Numbered from the stretch's first letter, positions 43,712 to 53,280 are shown. The stretch is 64,000 nucleotides of DNA from JBCCGI01 sp039029355 (GCA_039029355.1 JBCCGI010000039.1:5553-69552), one strand, 5' to 3'. Numbers and translations are program-made. The notes: a model not told the origin generated them from the letters alone.

Positions 43712-43735
43712 GTCGCCCGGTTTCGGCCGGGCGGC
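43712..43735. terminator. Hairpin in convergent gap
   Basis: GTCGCCCGG (43712-43720), loop TTTCGG, CCGGGCGGC (43727-43735) forms a 9-bp stem (one G-T pair) between the genes ending at 43572 and 43799, followed by a pyrimidine-rich stretch. Likely a terminator, possibly bidirectional. The rest of the 226-nt gap shows nothing recognisable. Confidence 0.4.
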
Positions 43736-43798
43736 GTCCTCCTCCATCTTGAGGGTCGCCGTCCCCCGCGGTCGCGGGCGGACGGCGGCCCGCGTTCT

Positions 43799-45313
43799 TC
43801 AGACGGCGACGCCGTAGACCTCGCGGGTCGTCGCGCGTACGTAGCTCAGGAAGGCGTCGGCCGTGATCGGCTTGCCGGTGGCGCGCTCGACCAGCTCGCG
43901 CGCGCCGTAGCGGCTGCCGTGGCGGTGGATGTTGTCGCGCAGCCAGGCCAGCAGCGGCTCTAGCTCGCCGCGACCCAGCTGCTCGTCGAGATCGCCCAGC
44001 GCGGCCCGGGCGGCTTCGAAGAGCTGCGCGTTGATCAGGTTGCCGAGGGCGTAGGTCGGGAAGTAGCCGAAGGCTCCCATCGACCAGTGGATGTCCTGGA
44101 GCACGCCGTCCGCCACGTCGTCGGCGCGCACGCCGAGCAGCTCCTCGTAGGCCGAGTCCCAGGCGCCGGGCAGGTCGCCCACTTCGAGCTCGCCGGCGAT
44201 CAGCGCGCGCTCGACCTCGTAGCGGACGACGATGTGCAGGTTGTAGGTCGCCTCGTCGGCCTCGACCCGGATCAGGCTCGGCGCGACGGTGTGCAGCGCC
44301 GGGTAGAGCGCGTCGACGGTCACGTCCCGCTTCTCGGGGAAGGTCTCGTGGAAGAGCGGCAGCGCCCAGCTCCAGAACGCGCGGCTGCGCCCGACCAGGT
44401 TCTCCCACAGGCGCGACTGCGACTCGTGGACGCCGAGCGAGACGGCCGCGCCCAGCGGCGTCCGCGCCCAGCCGGACGGTAGCCCCTGCTCGTACAGGCC
44501 GTGGCCGGCCTCGTGCATGATGCCGTAGAGCGCGGGGCGGAAGTCGTCCTCCTGGAAGCGCCAGGTCAACCGCACGTCGGTCGGGTGGAAGCCGCTGCAG
44601 AAGGGATGGGTCGCGCGGTCGAGGCGGCCGGCGTCGAAGTCGAAGCCCATCTGCGCCGCGACGCGCTGGCCGAACTCGAGCTGCTTGGTCGGGTCGAAGG
44701 CGCCGCGGGCCGGCGACTCGTCGACGCGCACGCCGCTCTCGGCGGCGGCGTGCACGACCGGGCTGAGCGAGGAGCGGAGCGACGCGAAGAGCGGCGTGAG
44801 CTCGGCCTCGGTGGCGCCGGCCTCGTACTCGTCGAGCAGCGCATCGAAGGGCTTGCCGCTGGCGGTGAGGGGCGCGAGGTGCGCGCCGATCTCGCGCGCG
44901 ATCGCCACCAGCTCCTCGAGCTCGCGCTCGAACAGCGAGAAGTCCGAGCTCTTGCGCGCGTTCTGCCAGGCGGCCAGCCCGCGGCTGGACGCCTCGGCCT
45001 GGCGCTTGGTCAGCTCGGCCGGCACGCGCGCAGCGCGCTCGATCTGGCGCCGCGCTTCGCGCACCTGGGCCTCGGCGTCGCTGCCCGGCGCGGCCTCCTC
45101 GGCGTACGCCTCCAGCGCGTCGCCGAGCTCGGGTGCGGTCAGCTTGGCGTGGCGCAGCCCGGCGAGGGTCGCGAGCACCTTGCCGCGAGCTTCCTGCCCC
45201 TTGCGGGGCATGTACGTCTCCTGGTCCCACCCGAGCACGCCCGACGCGGAGGACAGGTCGGCGATCTCGGCCCAGCGCTCGAGAAAGGCGGCTTCTGTGT
45301 TGGAATGGCTCAT
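43799..45313 (-). CDS. M32-family metallocarboxypeptidase (Taq-type)
   Basis: The protein is 504 aa, the usual M32 length. Zinc site: YGIMHEAGHGLYEQGLP (HExGH), with downstream GVHESQSRLWENLVGRS supplying the third ligand Glu. The N-terminus GVLGWDQETYMPRKGQEARG and FHPTDVRLTWRF are family marks. It removes C-terminal amino acids from peptides in the cytoplasm (no signal peptide). The start is ATG 45313, only 4 nt from the divergent sulfatase-like gene. A TACAAT -10-like box lies 10 nt upstream, inside the neighbour's first codons. Confidence 0.94.
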   Translation of the reverse strand: MSHSNTEAAFLERWAEIADLSSASGVLGWDQETYMPRKGQEARGKVLATLAGLRHAKLTAPELGDALEAYAEEAAPGSDAEAQVREARRQIERAARVPAELTKRQAEASSRGLAAWQNARKSSDFSLFERELEELVAIAREIGAHLAPLTASGKPFDALLDEYEAGATEAELTPLFASLRSSLSPVVHAAAESGVRVDESPARGAFDPTKQLEFGQRVAAQMGFDFDAGRLDRATHPFCSGFHPTDVRLTWRFQEDDFRPALYGIMHEAGHGLYEQGLPSGWARTPLGAAVSLGVHESQSRLWENLVGRSRAFWSWALPLFHETFPEKRDVTVDALYPALHTVAPSLIRVEADEATYNLHIVVRYEVERALIAGELEVGDLPGAWDSAYEELLGVRADDVADGVLQDIHWSMGAFGYFPTYALGNLINAQLFEAARAALGDLDEQLGRGELEPLLAWLRDNIHRHGSRYGARELVERATGKPITADAFLSYVRATTREVYGVAV

Positions 45314-45317
45314 CGTG

Positions 45318-46757
45318 ATGCGAATTGTACGACACAACCCTGCCGGAGCCCTCCTGCTCGCGGCCTGCGCCGCGGCCCTCACGCTGCCTGGATGCGGGGG
45401 CGGGGAGAGCGGCGGCGGGAGCGGTGGCGCCCCCGCGCCCGCGCCCGAGGCGCACGTCCTCTTGGTCACGGCCGACACGCTCCGGGCCGACCACCTGGAC
45501 GCCTACGGCGACACCGCCGTGGACACGCCGAACCTGGACGCGCTGCTCGCGTCCTCGGTGGTGTACCGGAACTCCTGGACCGTCGTTCCGATCACGACGC
45601 CGAGCTTGGGCTCGTTGCTCACCTCGCGGATGCCGCGCAACCACGGGGCGCTGAACAACGGCTACGACCTGTCGTCGCCCGACCCGACGATCCCGATGGC
45701 CCTAAAGGAGAGCGGCTGGCGCACGGCCGCCTTCCTCCCCACCTTCCTGGCGGACAAGACCTCGTTCCGGCGCGGGTTCGACATCTACGAGCATCCGGGC
45801 GTCGGCGAGCCGTACCTCTCCGGTGAGGAGCTCGTGCGCCGCGCCACCGCGTTCATGGACCAGGTGGAGGCCGACGGCGAGTCCTGGTTCGTCTGGGTCC
45901 ACCTGCTGGAGCCCCACTCGCCCTACGCGCCGGGCGCTGAGCTCGAGGCCAAATACCTCCCCGAGGGCGCGGTGGTCGAGGAGCGCATGCGCGACGAGAC
46001 CTACGGCGAGAGCATGCAGCGCGAGGAAGACGAGGTCGAGATCGTGCGCGGGCTCTACCGCGGCGATGTCGAGCTGACCGACCGCTACCTGGGTCCGCTC
46101 TTCGACCGGACGGCGCGCTCGGACGGGAAGGTCGTCACCGTCTTCACCGCCGACCACGGCGAGATGCTGTACGAGCACGTGAACTACATCGGGCACGCGT
46201 GCTGGCTGCACGAGCCGATCCTGCGCGTGCCGCTGGCGATCCACGTCAGCGACGGCTCACTGCCCGCGGGCACGCGCGACGATCCGGTCAGCCAGCTCGA
46301 CGTCGCGCCGACGCTCTTGGCGCTGCTCGGCGGCTCGTTCGAGAGCCGCGACGGCGGGCTGAACCTGCTGGCCGGCTCGGCCCCGGACGACCGGCTGATC
46401 GTGCACGAGACCTTCGCGCCGGAGGCCTTCCGCTACAAGATGGCGGTGCGCTCGGGCGACTGGAAGCTACAGCGGGCTTCGCGCGCGATGGTGCGCGGCT
46501 CGACCGCCACCGACTATCGGCTCATCATCGACCTGGCGGCCGACCCGACCGAGAGCAGCGTGGCCGACCCGGCCGCCGCCGGAGCCAAGTTCGCCGAGCT
46601 GCTCACGGCTTTCGACGCCTGGGCCGCGACCCAGACCGACCCGATGAGCCACCGCAGCCAGAACCTCGACGCCGAGACGCGCAAGGCCCTGGAGGCCCTG
46701 GGCTATGCCCAGGGCGCGATCCGGCCCGACGACGCGAAGATGCTGAACCCGCGCTAG
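45318..46757 (+). CDS. Sulfatase/alkaline-phosphatase-superfamily lipoprotein lacking the formylglycine cysteine
   Basis: The protein is 479 aa from ATG 45318, with lipobox LPGC (Cys26) and a Gly/Ser linker. The metal-binding start HVLLVTADTLRADHLDAYGD and VTVFTADHGEMLYEH are clear. The nucleophile segment reads PITTPSLGSLLTSR, so Thr93 occupies the position of the modified cysteine and Leu97 that of the Arg in C-x-P-S-R. It therefore cannot form formylglycine and may act as a Thr-dependent phosphatase or phosphodiesterase, or be inactive as a sulfatase. It diverges from the carboxypeptidase and is convergent with citrate synthase. Substrate unknown. Confidence 0.82.
   Translation: MRIVRHNPAGALLLAACAAALTLPGCGGGESGGGSGGAPAPAPEAHVLLVTADTLRADHLDAYGDTAVDTPNLDALLASSVVYRNSWTVVPITTPSLGSLLTSRMPRNHGALNNGYDLSSPDPTIPMALKESGWRTAAFLPTFLADKTSFRRGFDIYEHPGVGEPYLSGEELVRRATAFMDQVEADGESWFVWVHLLEPHSPYAPGAELEAKYLPEGAVVEERMRDETYGESMQREEDEVEIVRGLYRGDVELTDRYLGPLFDRTARSDGKVVTVFTADHGEMLYEHVNYIGHACWLHEPILRVPLAIHVSDGSLPAGTRDDPVSQLDVAPTLLALLGGSFESRDGGLNLLAGSAPDDRLIVHETFAPEAFRYKMAVRSGDWKLQRASRAMVRGSTATDYRLIIDLAADPTESSVADPAAAGAKFAELLTAFDAWAATQTDPMSHRSQNLDAETRKALEALGYAQGAIRPDDAKMLNPR
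45324..45329 (-). promoter_or_regulatory. -10 box TACAAT of the carboxypeptidase inside the neighbouring gene
   Basis: TACAAT on the minus strand lies within codons 3-4 of the divergent sulfatase-like gene and 10 nt before ATG 45313, predicting a leader of only ~4 nt for the carboxypeptidase. Confidence 0.4.
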
Positions 46758-46791
46758 GCCGCGCGGGTCGCCTCAGCCGTCCTCGTCGCCG

Positions 46792-48099
<1,308 letters not shown>

Positions 48100-48365
48100 C
48101 GCTCGCTTGCTCTCCTCCGGAATCTGGGGGGACTGGGGCCGTCAATCTACACGGCCCGGGGGGGGCGCCTCAATGGCGGCGGGACTCCTCGATGCCCCGC
48201 TCGAGCCGATTCGACCCCAAACAGAGGCGCTGCCTCGGTGAGCCTGGGGGCAGGCGAGCCGGGCGCGGAGCGCGCCGGAGCTCGGGTCGGACCTCGGTCG
48301 GGGGGACTGGGGAGCAGCCGTGCCGGCCGGATTCTAGCCCCGGCTCCGCGATCCAGGGAGGGCCC
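48100..48365. promoter_or_regulatory. gltA upstream region
   Basis: A TAGATT -10-like box reads on the minus strand at 48149-48144, with a Shine-Dalgarno GGAGGAGA near 48110-48118 before gltA. The remainder up to 48365 is GC-rich without a convincing gene or hairpin. Confidence 0.4.
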
Positions 48366-49181
48366 CTACCAGTCCGCGTCGTCGGGATCGTCCGCCGCGA
48401 GGCTGCCGAGAGGCGCCCCGGGGCCGCCCTCGGTCGCCCACTGCTCCTGGTCGTCTCGCACCAGCCGCAGGTAGGCGTCGAAGGTCGCGATGGTGGACAC
48501 CATCCCGGTCGCGATCACGCCGATGCAGCAAAGCAGCATGCCGAGCAGCGTGAACACCATCTGGACGACGTAGAACCAGAACAGCCACAGGCGGTTGCCC
48601 GACACCAGCTTCCACGACCGCACCAGCGCGTCGAAGGGCATCAGCCGCTCGAAGGCCGCGGCATAGGGCACCAGCGAGATGCCCAGCAGGATGTAGACGT
48701 AGCCCGGCAGGCTCAGCAGGAAGGCCAGAATGCCGAGCGCGATGCCGGCCTCCTCACCGCCCATTCCCCCGCCGAGCAGCGCCGCCGCGAAGATAAACAG
48801 GGCGAAAGGTCCGAACGCGACCAGCGCCACCAGTGCGTGGAGCAGGTACGCCAGCACGTAGGGCCAGAAGCGCCCGTGGGCGCGGAAGAGGTCGCCGATG
48901 CGCTCCTCGCCCTGCACCGAGACGCGCTCCACCGCCGTGGCGAAGCCCAGGGTGAAGAGCGCGTTGAGCCCGAAGAAGACCAGCGACAGCACGCACATCG
49001 CGCAGCCCAAAAAGACCACGAGCGGCGCGTCGTCCGGGTCGTCGGAGAACTGGAAGCCCACCGACCAGTGGCAGACCATCAGCAGGCAGGAGCCCACCAG
49101 GATGGTGGCCGGGGCGCGCTGGATCAGCTGGAAGGCCGCTCGGAGCGCGCGAAAGGGGTCGTAGGCGTCGCGGAAGCGCAT
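48366..49181 (-). CDS. Multi-pass membrane protein of unknown function
   Basis: The protein is 271 aa from ATG 49181. Hydrophobic segments lie at about 25-45, 52-80, 105-145, 148-175 and 205-232, with a cytoplasmic N-terminus (MRFRDAYDPFRALRAAFQLI). A helix segment VERVSVQGEERIGDLFRAHGRFWPYVLAYLL and LVRSWKLVSGNRLWLFWFYVV recall the DUF975-like/GDPD-membrane-domain group of small integral membrane proteins. The C-terminus is acidic (LAADDPDDADW). No catalytic residues were recognised. It follows the acetyltransferase on the same strand. Confidence 0.7.
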   Translation of the reverse strand: MRFRDAYDPFRALRAAFQLIQRAPATILVGSCLLMVCHWSVGFQFSDDPDDAPLVVFLGCAMCVLSLVFFGLNALFTLGFATAVERVSVQGEERIGDLFRAHGRFWPYVLAYLLHALVALVAFGPFALFIFAAALLGGGMGGEEAGIALGILAFLLSLPGYVYILLGISLVPYAAAFERLMPFDALVRSWKLVSGNRLWLFWFYVVQMVFTLLGMLLCCIGVIATGMVSTIATFDAYLRLVRDDQEQWATEGGPGAPLGSLAADDPDDADW

Positions 49182-49219
49182 GGATGGGACGTGGGCCGCG
49201 GTACGGGGGCCCCGGAGGC

Positions 49220-49702
49220 CTATTTCCCGGTCGATCCGCCGAGGACGAAGTCGACCTCGTAGAGGCGGTAGTGGGAGGCCTCCATCCCCAGCGCCTCGTA
49301 GACGCGCTGCGCGTGCTGGTTGTCGCGCTCGACGTAGAGCCGCAGGCCGCACACGCCGGGCTCCTCGCGGGCCGCGCGCTCGACGTGGCGGTAGAGCGCG
49401 CCGAACACGCTCTGCCCGCGGGCCTCGCGGACGACGAAGACGCTCTGGATCCACCAGAAGTCGGCGGCGCGCCAGTCGCTCCACTCGAAGGTGAGGAGCA
49501 GCGAGCCCACGGCCGCGCCCCCGCGCTCGGCGATCCAGTAGCGGCCGCGCGTCGGCCGGTCGAAGACCGCCTGGACGCCGCGCCGCACGAGCGCCGGATC
49601 GAGGGCCTTGTCCTCGGTCTCGAGCGCCATGAGCTCCTGGAACCGGGCGATCGTCTCGAGATCGCCGGCGATCGCCGGTCGGATGTGCAGCTCTTCCGCC
49701 AT
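49220..49702 (-). CDS. GNAT-family N-acetyltransferase
   Basis: The protein is 160 aa. N-terminus IRPAIAGDLETIARFQELMA, acetyl-CoA-binding segment QSVFVVREARGQSVFGALYRHVERAA (the R/Q-x-x-G-x-G/S pattern) and the C-terminal N-x-x-A-x-x-x-Y element in ERDNQHAQRVYEALGME are all present. It acetylates an unidentified amine. Its ATG 49702 has a TAGACT box 8 nt upstream (49716-49711), which predicts leaderless mRNA separate from the PilZ gene. Confidence 0.88.
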   Translation of the reverse strand: MAEELHIRPAIAGDLETIARFQELMALETEDKALDPALVRRGVQAVFDRPTRGRYWIAERGGAAVGSLLLTFEWSDWRAADFWWIQSVFVVREARGQSVFGALYRHVERAAREEPGVCGLRLYVERDNQHAQRVYEALGMEASHYRLYEVDFVLGGSTGK

Positions 49703-49710
49703 GGGCGGAG

Positions 49711-49716
49711 AGTCTA
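49711..49716 (-). promoter_or_regulatory. -10 box TAGACT before the acetyltransferase
   Basis: TAGACT on the minus strand, followed by 8 nt and ATG 49702, in the 24-nt gap between the PilZ stop and this gene. It repeats the leaderless layout seen elsewhere in the window. Confidence 0.4.
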
Positions 49717-49726
49717 GTCAGGGAGG

Positions 49727-50005
49727 CTAGCGGGCGTCGAACTCGATCGCGTAGCCCGTGGTCGACTCCGACATCTTCTGGGCCCGGACGAGCCGGCCCT
49801 GGTAGGTGACGGTGCCGCCCTCTTCCTCGACCTCGATGGCGACGCGCAGCGGCTCCTCGGCGAAGAACATCAGGCCGGCGCCCGAGATGTTGTCGCTCAT
49901 CCCCTGCAGCTCCTTGGAGTCGATCCGCATCCGGATGGGCTTCTCGAGCGAGAGTCGATTGACCCGCCTCTGATCGGCGGTATATGCGGATGGCTGTCGT
50001 TCCAT
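49727..50005 (-). CDS. PilZ-domain protein (c-di-GMP receptor type)
   Basis: The protein is 92 aa, a single PilZ domain. Motif 1 is QRRVNRLSLEKP (the R-x-x-x-R element) and motif 2 is SDNISGAGLMFFA (the D/N-x-S-x-x-G element), the two c-di-GMP contact regions. A strong Shine-Dalgarno GGGAGGTG precedes ATG 50005. It probably reports second-messenger levels to an unknown partner. It may start a short operon with the acetyltransferase, although that gene also has its own -10 box. Confidence 0.88.
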   Translation of the reverse strand: MERQPSAYTADQRRVNRLSLEKPIRMRIDSKELQGMSDNISGAGLMFFAEEPLRVAIEVEEEGGTVTYQGRLVRAQKMSESTTGYAIEFDAR

Positions 50006-50086
50006 GGCACCTCCCGGTGTGCGAGGCTCTCCTCTTCGACCACATCCCGAGGGGACTTGATTCCGGCCCCACGGGAGGACGCCGGA

Positions 50087-50104
50087 GGGGGCTTGGGAGC
50101 CCCC
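50087..50104 (-). terminator. Hairpin downstream of barrel gene (second)
   Basis: GGGGGCT (50087-50093), loop TGGG, AGCCCCC (50098-50104): a perfect 7-bp stem just beyond the first hairpin that follows the gene ending at 50133. The tandem pair probably ends its transcript. Confidence 0.4.
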
Positions 50105-50107
50105 GAA

Positions 50108-50130
50108 CGCGGGAAAGCCCCCGTCCCGCG
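50108..50130 (-). terminator. Hairpin immediately after barrel gene stop
   Basis: CGCGGGA (50108-50114) and TCCCGCG (50124-50130) pair across a 9-nt loop 2 nt downstream of the stop at 50133. Likely an intrinsic terminator without a strong U-run. Confidence 0.45.
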
Positions 50131-50132
50131 GC

Positions 50133-50894
50133 TCAGAAGTACCAGGTCAGGCCGCCGAAGCCGAGCAGCCCCTGGGGCTTGAGCTCGGCGAACATCGGCA
50201 CCTCGGAGGGCCCGATCGAGAAGCTCAGGTCGGCGTCCAGCTCGGTGATGGGCACCTCGTAGAGCAGGCCGAGCTCGGCGACGAGGTGGTCGGTCCATTG
50301 ATAGAGCAGGCCGACCGACGCGCCGCCCACCCAGTAGCCCTCGCCCTCGGTGTCGATGCGCAGGTTCGACGAGCCGAAGTTCGACAGGTCGATCTCGAAG
50401 CCGATGTCGACCGACGGCAGGTACGCCACGGTCGCCTGCGCGAACGGCCGCAGCCGCGGCTGCGACTCGAAGGCCGGGAGCAGGTAGCGCAGCGCGAGGT
50501 AGTACTGCAGCGAGTCGACCTCGTCGACGGAGATGTCCAGCTCCTGAATCGGGTTGAGCCCGTCGATGTCGTAGAGCCGGTAGTCGATGCCCAGCGCGAT
50601 CAGGAGGTCGTCGCGCAGCACGAGCTCGGCGCGCGCCGCGGCGCCGAAGCGCGCGACGAAGTCGCCCGAGTCGCTCTGCTCCAACGTGCCCTTCGCCGGC
50701 GTCTCCGCAACGAACTCGCCGTCGATGCCGTAGAGCGCGAAGAGCCCCGGCCGCAGGCCGACGCCGACGTTGCCGGGCTCGTACATCGACCAGGCTTCGC
50801 GCTCGAGCGGCGGCTTCCAGTAGGAGCTCCGGCACGACCCGAGGGCCGCGCAGAGGAGCGCAACGGCAAGCTGCGGAAGGGGGGACGGACGCAT
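50133..50894 (-). CDS. Lipoprotein/outer-membrane beta-barrel protein
   Basis: The protein is 253 aa. Signal peptide MRPSPLPQLAVALLCAALGSC with lipobox LGSC (Cys21). The remainder is a series of amphipathic strands separated by short turns (FALYGIDGEFVAET, AELVLRDDLLIALGIDYRLYDI, YYLALRYLLPAF, YWVGGASVGLLYQWTDHLVAELGLLYEVP), ending in the terminal aromatic LTWYF, which is the C-terminal signature of barrel proteins assembled by BamA. A lipobox and a barrel together are unusual, so the Cys may be coincidental. Function unknown. Confidence 0.65.
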   Translation of the reverse strand: MRPSPLPQLAVALLCAALGSCRSSYWKPPLEREAWSMYEPGNVGVGLRPGLFALYGIDGEFVAETPAKGTLEQSDSGDFVARFGAAARAELVLRDDLLIALGIDYRLYDIDGLNPIQELDISVDEVDSLQYYLALRYLLPAFESQPRLRPFAQATVAYLPSVDIGFEIDLSNFGSSNLRIDTEGEGYWVGGASVGLLYQWTDHLVAELGLLYEVPITELDADLSFSIGPSEVPMFAELKPQGLLGFGGLTWYF

Positions 50895-51014
50895 CGAGAC
50901 CGCTTTCGCGGCGCCTGGATGCTAGTGTCCCGGCCGGCGCGGAGCTAGCGGCCTCAGCGCGTGCGGCCGCCGTGGCCGTGGCGCGCGAACCTCCCCAGGC
51001 CCCCGCGATTCCCG

Positions 51015-51020
51015 TATCCT
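51015..51020 (+). promoter_or_regulatory. Candidate -10 box TATCCT
   Basis: TATCCT in the gap upstream of the propeller gene gives a leader of about 50 nt, ending in the strong Shine-Dalgarno CAGGAGAA before GTG 51080. Confidence 0.3.
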
Positions 51021-51079
51021 CGGGCTCAACGGCTCACGCCGCCCCCCCCCGCCCCAACCGCAAAATTCAGGAGAACTCT

Positions 51080-52639
51080 GTGCTCAGGATTCCCCGTCTT
51101 CCCCTCGCGCTCGCCGCTCTCGCGGCCGCATCGCCCCTGGCTTCGGCCCGCGACGTGGACGTCACCCGCGACGGCGGCGTGCTCGGCGAGCTGCTGACGT
51201 ACACCGTGAACGGCGACCCGTTCGAGACCTTCTATCTGGTCGTGTCGATCAGCCAGGGCCCGCTCCCGGTCGCGCTCTTCTGCCCCGGCGACCCCCGGCT
51301 GATCGAGGTCGGCACCGAGCTGCAGTCGCTCGCGACGCTCGGGTTGCTCGACGGCGGAGGGAACGGGGTCGGCTTCTATCCCGTGCCGCTCGACCCGAGC
51401 TTCCAGGGGCTCGGCTTCTTCGCGCAGGCGTTGACGCTCCCCGGCGCGACGTGCCTGATCGACGACCTCTCGCCGCAGAACGCCTTCACCCTCGCCCAGC
51501 ACGACACCGTGCACAACGCGCTGGGCGACAACGTGACCGCGCGCCAGGGACACACCGCTACGACGCTCCCCGACGGGCGCGTGCTGATCGTCGGCGGCGA
51601 CGAACCCGACATGGCGGGCGTGCTCACCGCGCTCGACACGATGGAGGTCTTCGACCCGCAGACCCAGCGCTTCACCGCGCTGAGCTCGACGCTCACCGCG
51701 CCGCGCAGCACGCACACCGCCACGCTGCTAGACGACGGGCGCGTGCTGGTCGTCGGCGGGTACAACCTGTCGGAGACCGTCGTCGCGACCGCGGACATCA
51801 TCGACCCCGTCGCCGATACGGTGGTCGCCGCGGCGCCGATGTCGGTCGCGCGCACGCAGCACACCGCGACGCTGCTGGACGACGGACGCGTGCTGGTCGT
51901 CGCCGGCTCGTCGAAGTTCGACACGGCGGACATCCTGGGCTCGCTGGCCCAGGTCCACCGCACGGCGGAGATCTACGACCCGGGTACCGACAGCTGGTCG
52001 GCCGCGGCCGACCTGCCGATCTCGGACGACGGGATCGCGGGACACGCCGCTTCGCGGCTCGGCAACGGGCAGGTGCTGGTCTCCGCCGGCGTCGACGTCG
52101 ACATCGTCTTCGGGGTGCCGATCCCGTCGATGTCGAACAACTGCCACCGGTACCAGCCGTCGACCAACAGCTGGCTGCCCACCGCCAACCTGCCGGGCGA
52201 GCGCGTCTACCACGGCCAGGTCACGCTGCCCAACGGCACCGCGCTGGTCGCCGGCGGCGCCGACGGCGACTTCGTGCTGCTGAGCTTCAACTCGCTCTCC
52301 TCCTGCGCGACGTACAACGCCACCACCAACTCGTGGACGTCGGTCGCGTCGCTGAACCACCCGCGCGCGTACCCGAACCTGCTGATGGCGGGCGACGAGG
52401 TGGTCATCGTCGGCGGGCTCGGCACGGTCGACGTCTCGACGGCCTCGGGCACGCCCGAGCAGAACATCGAGGCGGCGCCCACGACCCTGCTCTCGTGGAC
52501 CTCGGCGGCGGCCATGGCCCTGCCCCGCGAAGTCGGCCGCGCCGCGGCGGTCGACGGCGGCGATCGCGTCGTGATCGTCGGGACCGGCGACAACGGCGTG
52601 CCGACGGTGGACAGGACCGCCGAGGTGTACGTGCGTTAG
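51080..52639 (+). CDS. Secreted kelch/galactose-oxidase-like beta-propeller protein
   Basis: The protein is 519 aa from GTG 51080 (CAGGAGAA 4-5 nt upstream). Signal peptide VLRIPRLPLALAALAAASPLASA. The N-terminal ~125 residues are an Ig-like beta domain. From about residue 150, kelch-type blades follow: RQGHTATTLPDGRVLIVGGD, STHTATLLDDGRVLVVGGY, TQHTATLLDDGRVLVVAGS, YHGQVTLPNGTALVAGG and LMAGDEVVIVGG. Each is paired with an IYDPGTDSWSAAADLP-type strand. No copper ligands of galactose oxidase were identified. Two tandem hairpins follow the gene. Confidence 0.82.
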   Translation: MLRIPRLPLALAALAAASPLASARDVDVTRDGGVLGELLTYTVNGDPFETFYLVVSISQGPLPVALFCPGDPRLIEVGTELQSLATLGLLDGGGNGVGFYPVPLDPSFQGLGFFAQALTLPGATCLIDDLSPQNAFTLAQHDTVHNALGDNVTARQGHTATTLPDGRVLIVGGDEPDMAGVLTALDTMEVFDPQTQRFTALSSTLTAPRSTHTATLLDDGRVLVVGGYNLSETVVATADIIDPVADTVVAAAPMSVARTQHTATLLDDGRVLVVAGSSKFDTADILGSLAQVHRTAEIYDPGTDSWSAAADLPISDDGIAGHAASRLGNGQVLVSAGVDVDIVFGVPIPSMSNNCHRYQPSTNSWLPTANLPGERVYHGQVTLPNGTALVAGGADGDFVLLSFNSLSSCATYNATTNSWTSVASLNHPRAYPNLLMAGDEVVIVGGLGTVDVSTASGTPEQNIEAAPTTLLSWTSAAAMALPREVGRAAAVDGGDRVVIVGTGDNGVPTVDRTAEVYVR

Positions 52640-52652
52640 GACCCTGTCCGGT

Positions 52653-52669
52653 GCCAGGGACACCCTGGC
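52653..52669. repeat. Small perfect hairpin, GCCAGGG-ACA-CCCTGGC
   Basis: A 7-bp stem with 3-nt loop 13 nt after the propeller stop, next to the stronger hairpin at 52681. It sits in a short stretch (CTGTCCGGTGCCAGGGACACC) that resembles palindromic extragenic elements; only one copy was seen in the window. Confidence 0.35.
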
Positions 52670-52680
52670 GGCCCCAGAGC

Positions 52681-52710
52681 AGGGCGCTGCGGAGACCTCC
52701 GCAGCGCCCT
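52681..52710 (+). terminator. Strong intrinsic terminator
   Basis: AGGGCGCTGCGG pairs perfectly with CCGCAGCGCCCT, with up to two more bp before a tiny loop, followed by AATTCATTT. This is the clearest terminator in the window and ends the propeller transcript. Confidence 0.7.
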
Positions 52711-52823
52711 AATTCATTTACGAACAGTGGCTTAGGTCACATCAAAGCGGGTTTGGCACGTGCTTCGCCATCCAACCGGCGAACCCAAGGCAACTCCGGG
52801 GCTCCCCCCGGAAGGAAACCACG

Positions 52824-53246
52824 ATGCTCCACAAGCTCCTTCGCCCCGCTCTCCTCGCGACCCTGGCCCTCGCCACCGCGCCGGCCGCCCACGCCGGCGA
52901 CCTCAGCCTCGGCATCCACTTCGGCAAGCGCAGCAAATCGATCCACGCCACCGTCGGCAACGTCCGCGTGGGCTACCGCACGCCGCGCCGGGTCTGCGCG
53001 CCCCGGAAGGTCTGGGTGCCCGGCCGCTACGACACCGTCACGCGCCAGGTGTGGATCCCCGGCGGCAAGGAGAAGGTCTGGATCGAGCCGCTCTACCAGA
53101 CCCGCTACGACGAGTGCGGGCGGCCGTACCAGGTGCTCGTCCGCGACGGCTACTGGACCGTGCGCCAGCTGCCCGGCTACTACGAGACCCGCTGCGAGCA
53201 GGTGTGGGTCCCGGGCTACTGGAAGCAGGGCTACGCCTCCTACTAG
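52824..53246 (+). CDS. Small secreted protein with PGxY...QVWxPG repeats
   Basis: The protein is 140 aa. ATG 52824 has GGAAGGAAA upstream. Signal peptide MLHKLLRPALLATLALATAPAAHA. The mature part is rich in Tyr, Trp, Val, Arg and Gly and contains a 15-residue repeat at 66-80 (PGRYDTVTRQVWIPG) and 117-131 (PGYYETRCEQVWVPG), with three cysteines. Similar short V-W-V-P-G-x-W proteins are common as uncharacterised exported proteins. The AT-richer region before the gene (TTCATTTACGAACAG) probably holds its promoter. Function unknown. Confidence 0.72.
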   Translation: MLHKLLRPALLATLALATAPAAHAGDLSLGIHFGKRSKSIHATVGNVRVGYRTPRRVCAPRKVWVPGRYDTVTRQVWIPGGKEKVWIEPLYQTRYDECGRPYQVLVRDGYWTVRQLPGYYETRCEQVWVPGYWKQGYASY

Positions 53247-53280
53247 CCGGGCACCAAGGCGGTTGAGCCGGACCCAACGA

